Positions 45,444 through 53,210 of a stretch of 64,000 bases of DNA are shown in pieces. Numbering within the stretch: position 1 is the first letter of the stretch; every line of letters starts with the position of its first letter. Position numbers and translations under genes: made by a program. The notes under the pieces were generated by a model. It was not told the DNA's origin and did not search any database. It saw only the letters and a program-made list of their open reading frames with translations. The stretch is from assembly GCA_947367855.1 (NCBI GenBank), contig CANBFE010000019.1, forward strand, positions 1 to 64,000, in the 5' to 3' direction. This DNA is from an uncultured Lachnospiraceae bacterium. GTDB lineage: Bacteria; Bacillota; Clostridia; Lachnospirales; Lachnospiraceae.

Positions 45444-45966
45444 CAGGGAGGCGGGAATCTACCTGCGGCCCATGACGCCGGGGGACACGGAGCTGATCAT
45501 AGGGTGGAGGAACAGGGACAGCGTCCGGGAGAATTTTATCTACCAGGCCCCTTTTACCAGAGAGGGACATGAGAACTGGATCCGGACCATGATAGAGACC
45601 GGGAAGGCAGTCCAGATGATTATCTGTGAGTCGGATGGGGATCTTCCCGTGGGAAGCGTGTATATCCGGGATATTGACAGGGAACATAACAAGGCGGAGT
45701 ATGGCATTTTTATCGGAGAGGAAAGCGCCAGGGGAAGGGGAATCGGCACCGCTGCCGCCAGGCTCATGCTCCGGTACTGCTTTGAGGAAGAGAAGCTGCA
45801 CCGGATTTATCTCCGGGCTCTGGCCGGAAACGCCCGGGCTGTCCGCAGCTACGAAAAGGCAGGGTTCCGGAAGGAGGCCTGTCTCAGGGACGACGTGAGA
45901 ATCCGGGGGGAATACCGGGATATCATATGGATGGCGGCATTGAGCACGGACCGGGCAGAGAGTTGA
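45427..45966 (+). CDS. pseH: GNAT acetyltransferase, PseH-like
   Basis: About 179 residues of the RimJ/RimL-like GNAT fold: IYLRPMTPGDTELII at the N-terminus, the IGWRNRDSVR segment, acetyl-CoA loop ARGRGIGTAAARLML (about 100-114) and RAVRSYEKAGFRKEA near the C-terminus. PseH acetylates the C4 amino group made by PseC, the third step to pseudaminic acid; small size and WRN motif fit PseH. ATG 45427 with GGAGG upstream overlaps the preceding gene by 17 bases. Other amino-sugar N-acetyltransferases of this fold cannot be excluded. Confidence 0.75.
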   Translation: MRQYADREAGIYLRPMTPGDTELIIGWRNRDSVRENFIYQAPFTREGHENWIRTMIETGKAVQMIICESDGDLPVGSVYIRDIDREHNKAEYGIFIGEESARGRGIGTAAARLMLRYCFEEEKLHRIYLRALAGNARAVRSYEKAGFRKEACLRDDVRIRGEYRDIIWMAALSTDRAES

Positions 45967-45973
45967 GGTATTT

Positions 45974-46912
45974 ATGGAACAGAGGAAAAAGGTAAGTTTT
46001 ATAATTCCGTGTTATCGTTCGGAAAACACGATTTCCGGTGTGGTCACGGAGATAGAGGAAACCATGAAAGGCCTGGAACAGTATCAGTATGACATCCTGT
46101 TGGTAAATGACTGTTCTCCCGATAATACTTTTTCGGTGATACGTAAACTCTGCGGGGAACATGATTATATCAGGGGACTTGATTTTTCCAGGAATTTTGG
46201 CCAGCATTCCGCGCTGATGGCAGGGCTGCGCTATTCGGAGGGGGACTATGTGGTCTGTCTGGATGACGACGGGCAGACCCCTGCGGATGAGGTGGGCAGT
46301 CTGCTTGAGAAACTTGAGGAAGGCTATGATGCGGTGTATGCCAGATATGACCACAAGCAGCATTCCAGATTCCGTAACCTGGGCAGCCGGGTAAACGAGG
46401 AGATGACCCATGTGATGCTGGGAAAGCCCCACGAGCTGTATGTATCCAGTTATTTCGCGGTAAAGCGCTTTGTGGTGGAGGACATGATACGCTATGAGAA
46501 TTCCTATCCCTATGTCATAGGTCTGGTGCTCCGGGCCACAAAGAATATCGCAAATGTGTCCGTAAAGCACAGGGAGCGGGAGGTGGGGGTATCAGGCTAC
46601 ACCTTTAAGAAGCTTCTGGGACTGTGGTTCAACGGTTTTACGGCGTTTTCGGTAAAGCCCCTGCGGATTGCCACTGCCCTGGGGGCAGGCAGCGCGGTGA
46701 TTGGTTTTCTCTATGGCATTTATACCATTATAAAGCGTTTCCTGAATCCCAATGTGCCCATGGGCTTCAGTTCCACCATGTCGGCCATTGTGTTTTTCGG
46801 CGGCATGATCATGCTGATGCTTGGACTGATCGGGGAGTATGTAGGGCGGATTTACATCAGCCTGAACAATTCGCCCCAGTATGTGATCCGGGAAAAAATT
46901 AATTTGGAGTGA
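45974..46912 (+). CDS. GtrB/ArnC-type polyprenyl-phosphate glycosyltransferase
   Basis: A 312-residue GT2 enzyme: SFIIPCYRSENTI, LLVNDCSPDNT, SRNFGQHSALMAGL and the metal site LDDDGQTP, followed by two C-terminal membrane segments (about 238-295). ArnC and GtrB use this arrangement to make undecaprenyl-phosphate sugars. It is immediately followed, 2 bases after the stop, by a large GT-C-like membrane protein, the classic donor-maker plus transferase order. Third of four in the window. Confidence 0.88.
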   Translation: MEQRKKVSFIIPCYRSENTISGVVTEIEETMKGLEQYQYDILLVNDCSPDNTFSVIRKLCGEHDYIRGLDFSRNFGQHSALMAGLRYSEGDYVVCLDDDGQTPADEVGSLLEKLEEGYDAVYARYDHKQHSRFRNLGSRVNEEMTHVMLGKPHELYVSSYFAVKRFVVEDMIRYENSYPYVIGLVLRATKNIANVSVKHREREVGVSGYTFKKLLGLWFNGFTAFSVKPLRIATALGAGSAVIGFLYGIYTIIKRFLNPNVPMGFSSTMSAIVFFGGMIMLMLGLIGEYVGRIYISLNNSPQYVIREKINLE

Positions 46913-46914
46913 GT

Positions 46915-48522
46915 ATGGAAAAATTTATCGGTTGGTGGAGTCGCGCGTACCGGGGGGAAAAAAGATATGTCACATTGGGAAAGGCAGTGCTTCTGGCGCT
47001 GCTGCCCCTTGCCTGTGTCCTGGCGTACTGTGGAACCCAGGGGAGAAGCCTGGGGGAAGTGTTTTTGCCGGCGTCCCAGTGGAATGACGAGCTGTTCTAT
47101 TTTAAACAGGTGGAGGGTATCGTGAACTATGGCTGTCCCCAGGGATATTTCGGGTTTAACGAGAGCCATGCATTGAAGCTTTCCTTTGCCGCCTGGAGTC
47201 CGGTTCTGGTCTTTCCCTGGATTCTGTGGGGGCTTTTGTTCGGATGGAATCTGATGTCTCCTATCTGGTGCAATCTGCTGCTGCTGTCGCTGTGCTGCTT
47301 CCTCTATGTCTGGCTGGTGAGGCCTGCCTGGAAGCAGCTTGGGATACTAGCCTTTCTGTTTTGTCTCTATACACCCTTTGTCCGTTATCTGCTTTCCGGA
47401 ATGCCGGAGGTGATCTGTTTCTGCATGCTGATTCTCTTTTATGCCCTGGCTGTCAGCCATCTGAGGGCGGAGTGTGTGTGGAAACTGGTCCTGCTTTTTG
47501 CTCTGTCCGGAGTGATGACGCTGATGCGGCCGTATATGCTTCTCTTTATGCTACTTCCGGCCTTCTGCTGGGTCCGCAGGGAGAAGAACGGGGGATGGAA
47601 AGGATTCCTTGGCTCTGCAGGGGTCATGGGCCTGGTGCTGGGGCTGTATGTAGGTATAAAACATTATCTGGGCGCGGAATATTTTACCCCCCTGTTTTTT
47701 ACGGACTGGATTTCCGCTTATTTGGAACAGGGCATCTTTGGGGGGACAGGCTATACTGCCTCCAGGCTCTACTATATGGGAAAGGCTTTTCTGGGACATA
47801 TGGTGCAGGGATTTCGCACAGGGCTGGCCTCAGGGGCTATTTTCGGCAGCTATGTGATATGCATGGGAATCCTGCTTGTACACAGCGCCGCGGACTGGGC
47901 GGCATACAGAAAAGGGAAAAAGACGGAGGGAAAGGCGCTGCTGATTGCGGAAGTGCATCTGGCATTCTCCTTTCTGGCAATGCTTTTTGCGCTGCTTCTG
48001 ATGTATAAGCTGACAGAGGGGAGCAAGCATCTGCTGACCTTCCTGGCTGCCGCAGTGTTTGTGGTTCCCCTGATGGAAACCAGATACTATAAGAAAGCCG
48101 TTCTGCTGGGAGTTACCTTTGCATGGTTTTTCTCCTATAAGGCAGTGGACCCCTACGACTATCAGGTGCCCTTTGCGGAGGAGGAGAGAGCTGCAGCCCT
48201 GGAAAACTGGAGGGAGGCTCTGCAGGGGGAACTGGAGCTGGAGAGGGAGAATGCGCCCAATTATGAAAATGTGGTGATCTGGACTTTTGAGGACAGGGTG
48301 GAGGGAGAGACCGTGAACACGCCCTGGCAGCTGCTGTATGCCCTTCCGGAAGGGTTTGGCATCAGCTGCTGCATGCGGGATTACGTGACGGAGAATTTTG
48401 GGGATTTACAGAGCCGGTACCTGGCATGTCCCACGGGAGGGGATATCCAGGGAATGTGCAAAAAGGCGGGATATCCGCTGGTGTACGGGGACGGGGAACT
48501 GGTTCTGTACAGGCTGAGGTGA
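46915..48522 (+). CDS. GT-C-like membrane glycosyltransferase candidate
   Basis: About 535 residues: ten or more hydrophobic segments, an early outside loop with WNDELFYFKQVEGI (a DE pair as in GT-C active sites), and a soluble C-terminal tail (about 420-535) probably outside. Ribosome site TTGGAG supports ATG 46915 rather than GTG 46909. The adjacent GtrB/ArnC-like gene suggests it receives that lipid-linked sugar and adds it to a surface polymer. Specific family not recognised. It converges on a minus-strand gene with only seven bases between stops. Confidence 0.75.
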   Translation: MEKFIGWWSRAYRGEKRYVTLGKAVLLALLPLACVLAYCGTQGRSLGEVFLPASQWNDELFYFKQVEGIVNYGCPQGYFGFNESHALKLSFAAWSPVLVFPWILWGLLFGWNLMSPIWCNLLLLSLCCFLYVWLVRPAWKQLGILAFLFCLYTPFVRYLLSGMPEVICFCMLILFYALAVSHLRAECVWKLVLLFALSGVMTLMRPYMLLFMLLPAFCWVRREKNGGWKGFLGSAGVMGLVLGLYVGIKHYLGAEYFTPLFFTDWISAYLEQGIFGGTGYTASRLYYMGKAFLGHMVQGFRTGLASGAIFGSYVICMGILLVHSAADWAAYRKGKKTEGKALLIAEVHLAFSFLAMLFALLLMYKLTEGSKHLLTFLAAAVFVVPLMETRYYKKAVLLGVTFAWFFSYKAVDPYDYQVPFAEEERAAALENWREALQGELELERENAPNYENVVIWTFEDRVEGETVNTPWQLLYALPEGFGISCCMRDYVTENFGDLQSRYLACPTGGDIQGMCKKAGYPLVYGDGELVLYRLR

Positions 48523-48547
48523 CGCCGGACTATTGCTGAGTCCGGCG
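48523..48547. terminator. hairpin inside a convergent gene junction
   Basis: CGCCGGACT (48523-48531) pairs perfectly with AGTCCGGCG (48539-48547) around a 7-base loop. It starts at the base after the plus-strand stop and covers the stop and last codons of the minus-strand gene. No T tract on either side. Confidence 0.5.
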
Positions 48548-49951
48548 CAGATTCCCGATCAGGCTGCAGATGTTCTTTCCTATGATATAACGGCAGGGAA
48601 GGTTGGGATGCACCATATCCTGAAGATATTCCTCATGATTGTTCACGGTGATGCCAAGCTCGTTATAGTTGTCCAACAGGTCGGTGCCAAGCTCCCGGGA
48701 GAGAGCGGTGACGACTTCCACATAATCCGTGAGCACATATCCTTTCGAGCCGTGGGGTTCGGTTCCGGCATCAAAGAAATTGACGAAATTAGGGGTGCAC
48801 AGGATAATCCGGGCATCCGGCCTGTTGGCACGGATGGTCTGGACAGCCTTGCGCATGGCCCCGGAGAAGGTGGATACGTCCAGGGGGTCTTCCGAGGCGA
48901 TATCATAGCCGCAGAAATAGTCGTTGAGACCGTAATTGATCACAAAGCACAGCTCCTTGTCCTCGGGAGGGTCTGCAAGGTAGGCGGAAATACCACGGTA
49001 CACCTGCTCTGTCTCCGGCAGGGCGGAGAGATCCCGGCTGAAGAAGGCATCCAGGATGCTGGGCAGGGCTACGGCGTCAGGAGTCGCCATAACGGCGCTG
49101 TTTCCCCCATAGCCGCAGTTGAACACCGTTGCGCCGGAGAGACCTGCAACCACGCCGGGGATGGAGAGAGTGCCCACAAAGTTGCCTATGACGCTGTCAC
49201 CGAAAAAAAGAATACACATATCCGATAAATCAGGAAAGGTCTCCGGCTCACGTCTCAGTTTTTCTGTCAGCTCAGTCAGGGAACTGCAGAGGGAGGCTGC
49301 CTTTTCCTCTGTAACCAGATATTGGTAGCCGGGATTCATATGGGTCATAGCCGTCAGGGAAGCGTCTTCCGCAGAGAGCCATTCGCTTTCGTAGTTGGCG
49401 GGATTGGCGATGAGCCATTCCTGGTCAGCCAGAAAGTAGAAGTGGGAATTGGAGCTGTAGGGCAGGGCGGTAAGGAAATCACAGTAATCGGCAAGAATTC
49501 TGTCATAATCCTCCTGGGAAAGGCCTGTCCAATAGGAGGCTGAGGGGAAGGACAGCAGAATCTCAAAGCCTGCGCTTGGGTAGCGCGTGATAAGGGACCG
49601 CAGCTCTTCCGGATCCGTCATGTCCGGACGGATGCCAAGGTACACGGTCCGGATTGCGTTCCCGGATTTTGAGATTTTTTTCATATACTGTTCCATGACC
49701 TGGAACCTGGGAATGCAGTAGGAGGTTTTCAAAAGGGTCAGGCCGTAGTAGCCGGAAAAATCCTCCTCCCTGTAATTGTCCAAAGGGAACATGGACAGAA
49801 AGACAGAGTCATACCGGGTGGAGGAGATGCGCTTATAGTCTTCCCTCTGGGCCCTGGGCTTCATAAAATAGGAAAGGACAAGCAGCGCCCCTGCCAGGAG
49901 GATGACTGCCGGGATTGCCAGCAGATATTTGCTGAATTTTTTATTTTCCAT
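48530..49951 (-). CDS. membrane-anchored SGNH-type hydrolase, minus strand
   Basis: About 473 residues. One N-terminal membrane segment (YLLAIPAVILLAGALLVL), then a 200-residue domain with no recognised family, then an SGNH/GDSL domain (about 245-470): block I FFGDSV, the NCGYGGNS segment, block III-like YGLNDYF, and block V DMVHPN with the catalytic His. Such enzymes remove or transfer acetyl groups on surface glycans. ATG 49951 (read on minus) has AAAGGA upstream; an in-frame ATG further out adds a poor N-terminus. It is the only minus-strand gene in the glycan region. Its SGNH part resembles the one at 56748. Confidence 0.82.
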   Translation of the reverse strand: MENKKFSKYLLAIPAVILLAGALLVLSYFMKPRAQREDYKRISSTRYDSVFLSMFPLDNYREEDFSGYYGLTLLKTSYCIPRFQVMEQYMKKISKSGNAIRTVYLGIRPDMTDPEELRSLITRYPSAGFEILLSFPSASYWTGLSQEDYDRILADYCDFLTALPYSSNSHFYFLADQEWLIANPANYESEWLSAEDASLTAMTHMNPGYQYLVTEEKAASLCSSLTELTEKLRREPETFPDLSDMCILFFGDSVIGNFVGTLSIPGVVAGLSGATVFNCGYGGNSAVMATPDAVALPSILDAFFSRDLSALPETEQVYRGISAYLADPPEDKELCFVINYGLNDYFCGYDIASEDPLDVSTFSGAMRKAVQTIRANRPDARIILCTPNFVNFFDAGTEPHGSKGYVLTDYVEVVTALSRELGTDLLDNYNELGITVNNHEEYLQDMVHPNLPCRYIIGKNICSLIGNLRRTQQ

Positions 49952-49994
49952 GGATGCAGATCCTTTCTGAAGAAGATATTTCAGGGTATAACCC

Positions 49995-50077
49995 GTTCTC
50001 ACTCTATGTCTCGATTTTCGTGCAAAATATGCACGAAAATACTTCGCGGAGGCACCGAATGAATCGTTCTCACTCTA
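49995..50077. repeat. direct repeats flanking a palindrome upstream of the SGNH gene
   Basis: GTTCTCACTCTA occurs at 49995-50006 and again at 50066-50077. Between them lies a perfect 11-base inverted repeat, ATTTTCGTGCA (50014-50024) with TGCACGAAAAT (50030-50040). On the minus strand a GAGACA-17-TATACC promoter-like pair sits at the inner repeat, so this may be an operator for the minus-strand SGNH gene. Confidence 0.6.
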
Positions 50078-50110
50078 CCATAATTTCAGGGGGAATGCAA
50101 GTGAGAAATA

Positions 50111-50139
50111 TTGCGCAATCCGCAGGATTGGGGTATACT
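50111..50139 (+). promoter_or_regulatory. promoter for the GT-C-like gene at 50218
   Basis: TTGCGC (50111-50116), 17 bases, TATACT (50134-50139), about 80 bases before the start codon. Confidence 0.55.
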
Positions 50140-50217
50140 AGGGGTGTTCGGGCAGGCAGTCCGCAGGGGCTGTCAGGAACAGTGACTACAAAAACGATAT
50201 AAGGCGGGAAGATCTGG

Positions 50218-51966
50218 TTGAAAAAGAACGAAATCTGGAAAAAATATATGGGTCTGTTGGGAGCGCTGCTGTGTGTGCTGATTGTACTGGGATGTTTTGT
50301 GGCCCGGAAGGAAGGCTATCACCTGGATGAGCTTCTTTCCTTTGAGCTGTCCAACGCGGAGTTCAATCCCTGGATTGTGCCCACCCAGCCCGTGGGCAGG
50401 CTAGCAAAATTTGTCAACGAAGAGATAAGGGGCGGTTCCTTTGGGGAGACTCTGGGCAATCTGGCGGACACGGTGGAGGATGTGGCCAGGAACCGGGGGA
50501 AAAGCAGGCTTCTGCAGTATAAGGCGGATGTATATCCGGAACCGGTGTGGATAAGCGGCGGGCAGTTCCGGGATTACCTCACTGCTGACGGGGTTGACAG
50601 GTTTAATTATCTGTCGGTCTATTTTAATGTCATGGACGACAATCATCCTCCTCTGCATTTTATGCTTCTGCATACCATGTCTTCCCTGTTTCCCGGAATC
50701 ATTTCCCCTCTTTTGGGATGTTTTATCAATCTTGTGGCCATCGGGGTCATCCTTTTGTGTTTTTTCGGTCTGGGGGAGCTGCTGCAGGCCAGGGGACTTC
50801 TGCCCCTGGGATACGGGAAGGCGGCGGGAATCTGCATGGCCCTGGTGTACGGGCTTTCCGGAGGCGCCATAGCCACTGTGCTGCTGATCCGCATGTACGG
50901 CGTCATGACTGCCTGCTGCGTGGGGCTGTTTTATCTGCATGTCAGGAAGTGGCTGGAGGGCGGCTTTGAGACAAAAAGGAAGAGACTGGCTGCCGTGACG
51001 GTACTGGGCTTTCTGACCCAGTATTTTTTCCTGTTTTACTGTCTGACTCTGGCTGCCGTGACTGTGGTTCTGCTGGCGGTCAGGCGCAGGTATGGGGAAC
51101 TGAAGGCCTATGTCAGAACCATGGTTCTGGCCGGGGTGACAGGGGTGGCGCTGTTTCCCTTTTCCATCAAGGATGTGTTTTCCAGCGGAAGGGGGGAGGA
51201 GGCCCTGCAGAATCTGGGCAGGGGATTTTCCGGTTACGGGACCAGGCTTTCGGCTTTCGGCTCCATTCTGCTGGAGGGCTGTTTTGGAAGTCCTGCGTTG
51301 GGAATTGCAGTTCTGGCCTGCGGGGCGTTTGCGCTGTTTCTGGTATGCAGAAGGAGAAAGGCGGAGGGCGGAACAGAGTCCGGCGCACTGTGGCTTATGC
51401 TGCTTGTGCCCTGCGGCTGCTATTTCCTGCTGGCTGCCAGAATGTCGCCCTATCTGGTAGACAGGTATATCATGCCCCTGTTTCCCTTTGCCGGAATCAT
51501 TCTGACACTTCTGTCAGTCCGGATTCTTGCGGGTTTTCCCGGGAAAAATCCCTGGTGGCTGCTGCTTCCGGCCCTTCTTCTGGGGGCGGTGAACCTGGCG
51601 GGCTATGACGGGGAATACTTATACAGAGGATATGAAAAGCAGTTTCAGGTGGCGGAGGAATACGGGGAACTTCCCTGTATCTGTCTGTACGACGGCGTGG
51701 GATATTACTATAATCTCATGGAATTTACGGAATATAGGGAAACGCTTCTGTTGAAGCTTCCGGAACTGGAGCAGAGGGCGGAGCGGGAGAGTCTGTCCGG
51801 ACTGGGGCAGGCGGTGGTGCTGCGAAAGGGGAATGTGGAGGAGGCTGCCGTTCTGGAGGCTCTGGAGAGTTATGGCCTGGAGGTGGAGCAGGTGCTGCTT
51901 TCGGAGGAGGAGAGCGTGTACGGCGACACTGTCTACCTGGTGAGGGCAGCAGCATCTCTGCCATGA
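50218..51966 (+). CDS. GT-C/GT39-like membrane glycosyltransferase candidate
   Basis: A 582-residue membrane protein. After the first membrane segment comes YHLDELLSFELSNAE, an outside loop with a DE pair, and further on DDNHPPLHFMLLH, both features of GT39-type and other GT-C enzymes that use lipid-linked sugars. About ten more membrane segments follow, and a soluble tail from about residue 465. No adjacent GtrB partner; it may use one of the four GtrB products made elsewhere in the region. TTG 50218 is the start, with GGCGGGAAG upstream. It begins a new transcription unit. Confidence 0.78.
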   Translation: MKKNEIWKKYMGLLGALLCVLIVLGCFVARKEGYHLDELLSFELSNAEFNPWIVPTQPVGRLAKFVNEEIRGGSFGETLGNLADTVEDVARNRGKSRLLQYKADVYPEPVWISGGQFRDYLTADGVDRFNYLSVYFNVMDDNHPPLHFMLLHTMSSLFPGIISPLLGCFINLVAIGVILLCFFGLGELLQARGLLPLGYGKAAGICMALVYGLSGGAIATVLLIRMYGVMTACCVGLFYLHVRKWLEGGFETKRKRLAAVTVLGFLTQYFFLFYCLTLAAVTVVLLAVRRRYGELKAYVRTMVLAGVTGVALFPFSIKDVFSSGRGEEALQNLGRGFSGYGTRLSAFGSILLEGCFGSPALGIAVLACGAFALFLVCRRRKAEGGTESGALWLMLLVPCGCYFLLAARMSPYLVDRYIMPLFPFAGIILTLLSVRILAGFPGKNPWWLLLPALLLGAVNLAGYDGEYLYRGYEKQFQVAEEYGELPCICLYDGVGYYYNLMEFTEYRETLLLKLPELEQRAERESLSGLGQAVVLRKGNVEEAAVLEALESYGLEVEQVLLSEEESVYGDTVYLVRAAASLP

Positions 51967-51967
51967 T

Positions 51968-51996
51968 TTTACAAAAAGGGCGCTTTATGCTAAAAT
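51968..51996 (+). promoter_or_regulatory. promoter for the sialyltransferase-like gene
   Basis: TTTACA (51968-51973), 17 bases, TAAAAT (51991-51996) with TGC as extended -10. It starts 2 bases after the preceding stop and suggests a separate unit for the pseF/pseG module. Confidence 0.6.
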
Positions 51997-52049
51997 AGAC
52001 CAGAGCGTAAAGTCTTGGGCAGCAGGGTGCTGCCGGAAAGGGGAAGGGG

Positions 52050-53165
52050 ATGGATGGAAAAGGGAAGCAGCCAAAGCTGCCGAGAATCTATGTGTGTCAT
52101 ACCTATTATCATGTCTATGTGACTTTCCTGAAGGAACTGGCCCTGCTCAGGGAGACCGGGGGAAAACCGGGGGAAGAACCCGGGGCGGATCTGGTACTTT
52201 CCAGGATGTCCAATAATTTCGAGGATCTGAAAAGCCGTGTGGAAAAGGTGGGACTCTTCCGCAGGGTGCTGGAGTTCGACGAAAAGCGGGAGGATTTTTT
52301 TCCGGAGCTGGCCAGATGGAGAAAGGGAGGGGGAGGCCTCCTGGGGAATCTGTTCTGCAGGATTCGGTTTACCAGGCTGTATGCGCGGCTGGAGGCCCCC
52401 TATGTGCCTGTGGATTTCAGGGAATACAGGGATATCTATGTCTACTGCGATTCCGATCCCATAGGCTATTACCTGAATCAGAACAGGATTTATTACCATG
52501 CCGTGGAGGACGGACTGAACTGCCTGAAAAATTTCGATGCTGCCAGATATGACAACAGGGGGCATTTTAAGCTGAAGGCGTTTCTGTCCAGGTACTGCAA
52601 TCTGATTTTTGTGCAAAACGGGTACGGAAAGTACTGTCTGGATATGGAAGTAAATGACATCGGGGCCATTGCGCACCCCTGCCCCAGGTACAGGGAGGTT
52701 CCCAGGCAGCCTCTTGTGGACGCCCTGGGAGAGGGGGAGAAGGATCTGATTCTCAGGGCTTTCGTCAGGGACAAGGAGACCCTGGAGAGGCAGATTGCAG
52801 AAAGCGCGGGTGTGGGGGACAAGATTCTGATTCTGACGGAGCCTCTGTGCGCTCTGGATGTGCGGGAACGGATTTTCCGGGATCTGGCGGAGCAGTATGG
52901 CCGGGAGGGAACGGTCTTCTTTAAGCCGCATCCCCGGGATGTGTTGGATTACCGCAGGCTTTTTCCGGAGTATCCCCAGTTTGACGCCACGATTCCCATG
53001 GAGATGCTGAATTTTTTTCCGGGGCTCAGGTTCCGGAAAGTGATTTCCGTATTTACGGAGGTCCGGGGCATTCAGTTTGCGGAGGAGACGGTGCGGCTGG
53101 GACCGGATTTTATGGATCAGTATGAGGACCCTGCGGTCCACAGACAAAACGAGCAGATAGGGTAG
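52050..53165 (+). CDS. sialyltransferase-like glycosyltransferase (GT52/polysialyltransferase-like)
   Basis: A 371-residue GT-B-like protein. The N-terminus IYVCHTYYHVYVTFLKE resembles bacterial lipooligosaccharide sialyltransferases; an acidic motif AVEDGLN (about 150-156) and a basic HP motif FFKPHPRD (about 290-297) match the D/E-D/E-G and HP motifs of CMP-sialic-acid-using enzymes. The ISVFTEV stretch near residue 331 lies where the nucleotide-phosphate site is expected. With CMP-pseudaminic-acid genes just downstream, the likely donor is CMP-Pse or a related nonulosonic acid (inference). ATG 52050 has AAGGGGAAGGGG upstream. Confidence 0.72.
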   Translation: MDGKGKQPKLPRIYVCHTYYHVYVTFLKELALLRETGGKPGEEPGADLVLSRMSNNFEDLKSRVEKVGLFRRVLEFDEKREDFFPELARWRKGGGGLLGNLFCRIRFTRLYARLEAPYVPVDFREYRDIYVYCDSDPIGYYLNQNRIYYHAVEDGLNCLKNFDAARYDNRGHFKLKAFLSRYCNLIFVQNGYGKYCLDMEVNDIGAIAHPCPRYREVPRQPLVDALGEGEKDLILRAFVRDKETLERQIAESAGVGDKILILTEPLCALDVRERIFRDLAEQYGREGTVFFKPHPRDVLDYRRLFPEYPQFDATIPMEMLNFFPGLRFRKVISVFTEVRGIQFAEETVRLGPDFMDQYEDPAVHRQNEQIG

Positions 53166-53184
53166 GCCCGGGGACATCCGGGCC
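53165..53184 (+). other. GC-only hairpin between transferase and ABC genes
   Basis: GGCCCGG (53165-53171) pairs with CCGGGCC (53178-53184) across six bases, starting on the stop codon of the upstream gene. No T tract; it could partially reduce read-through or mark an RNA processing site. Confidence 0.4.
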
Positions 53185-53210
53185 GGCGAATGGATTGAGG
53201 AGAGCGGTCA

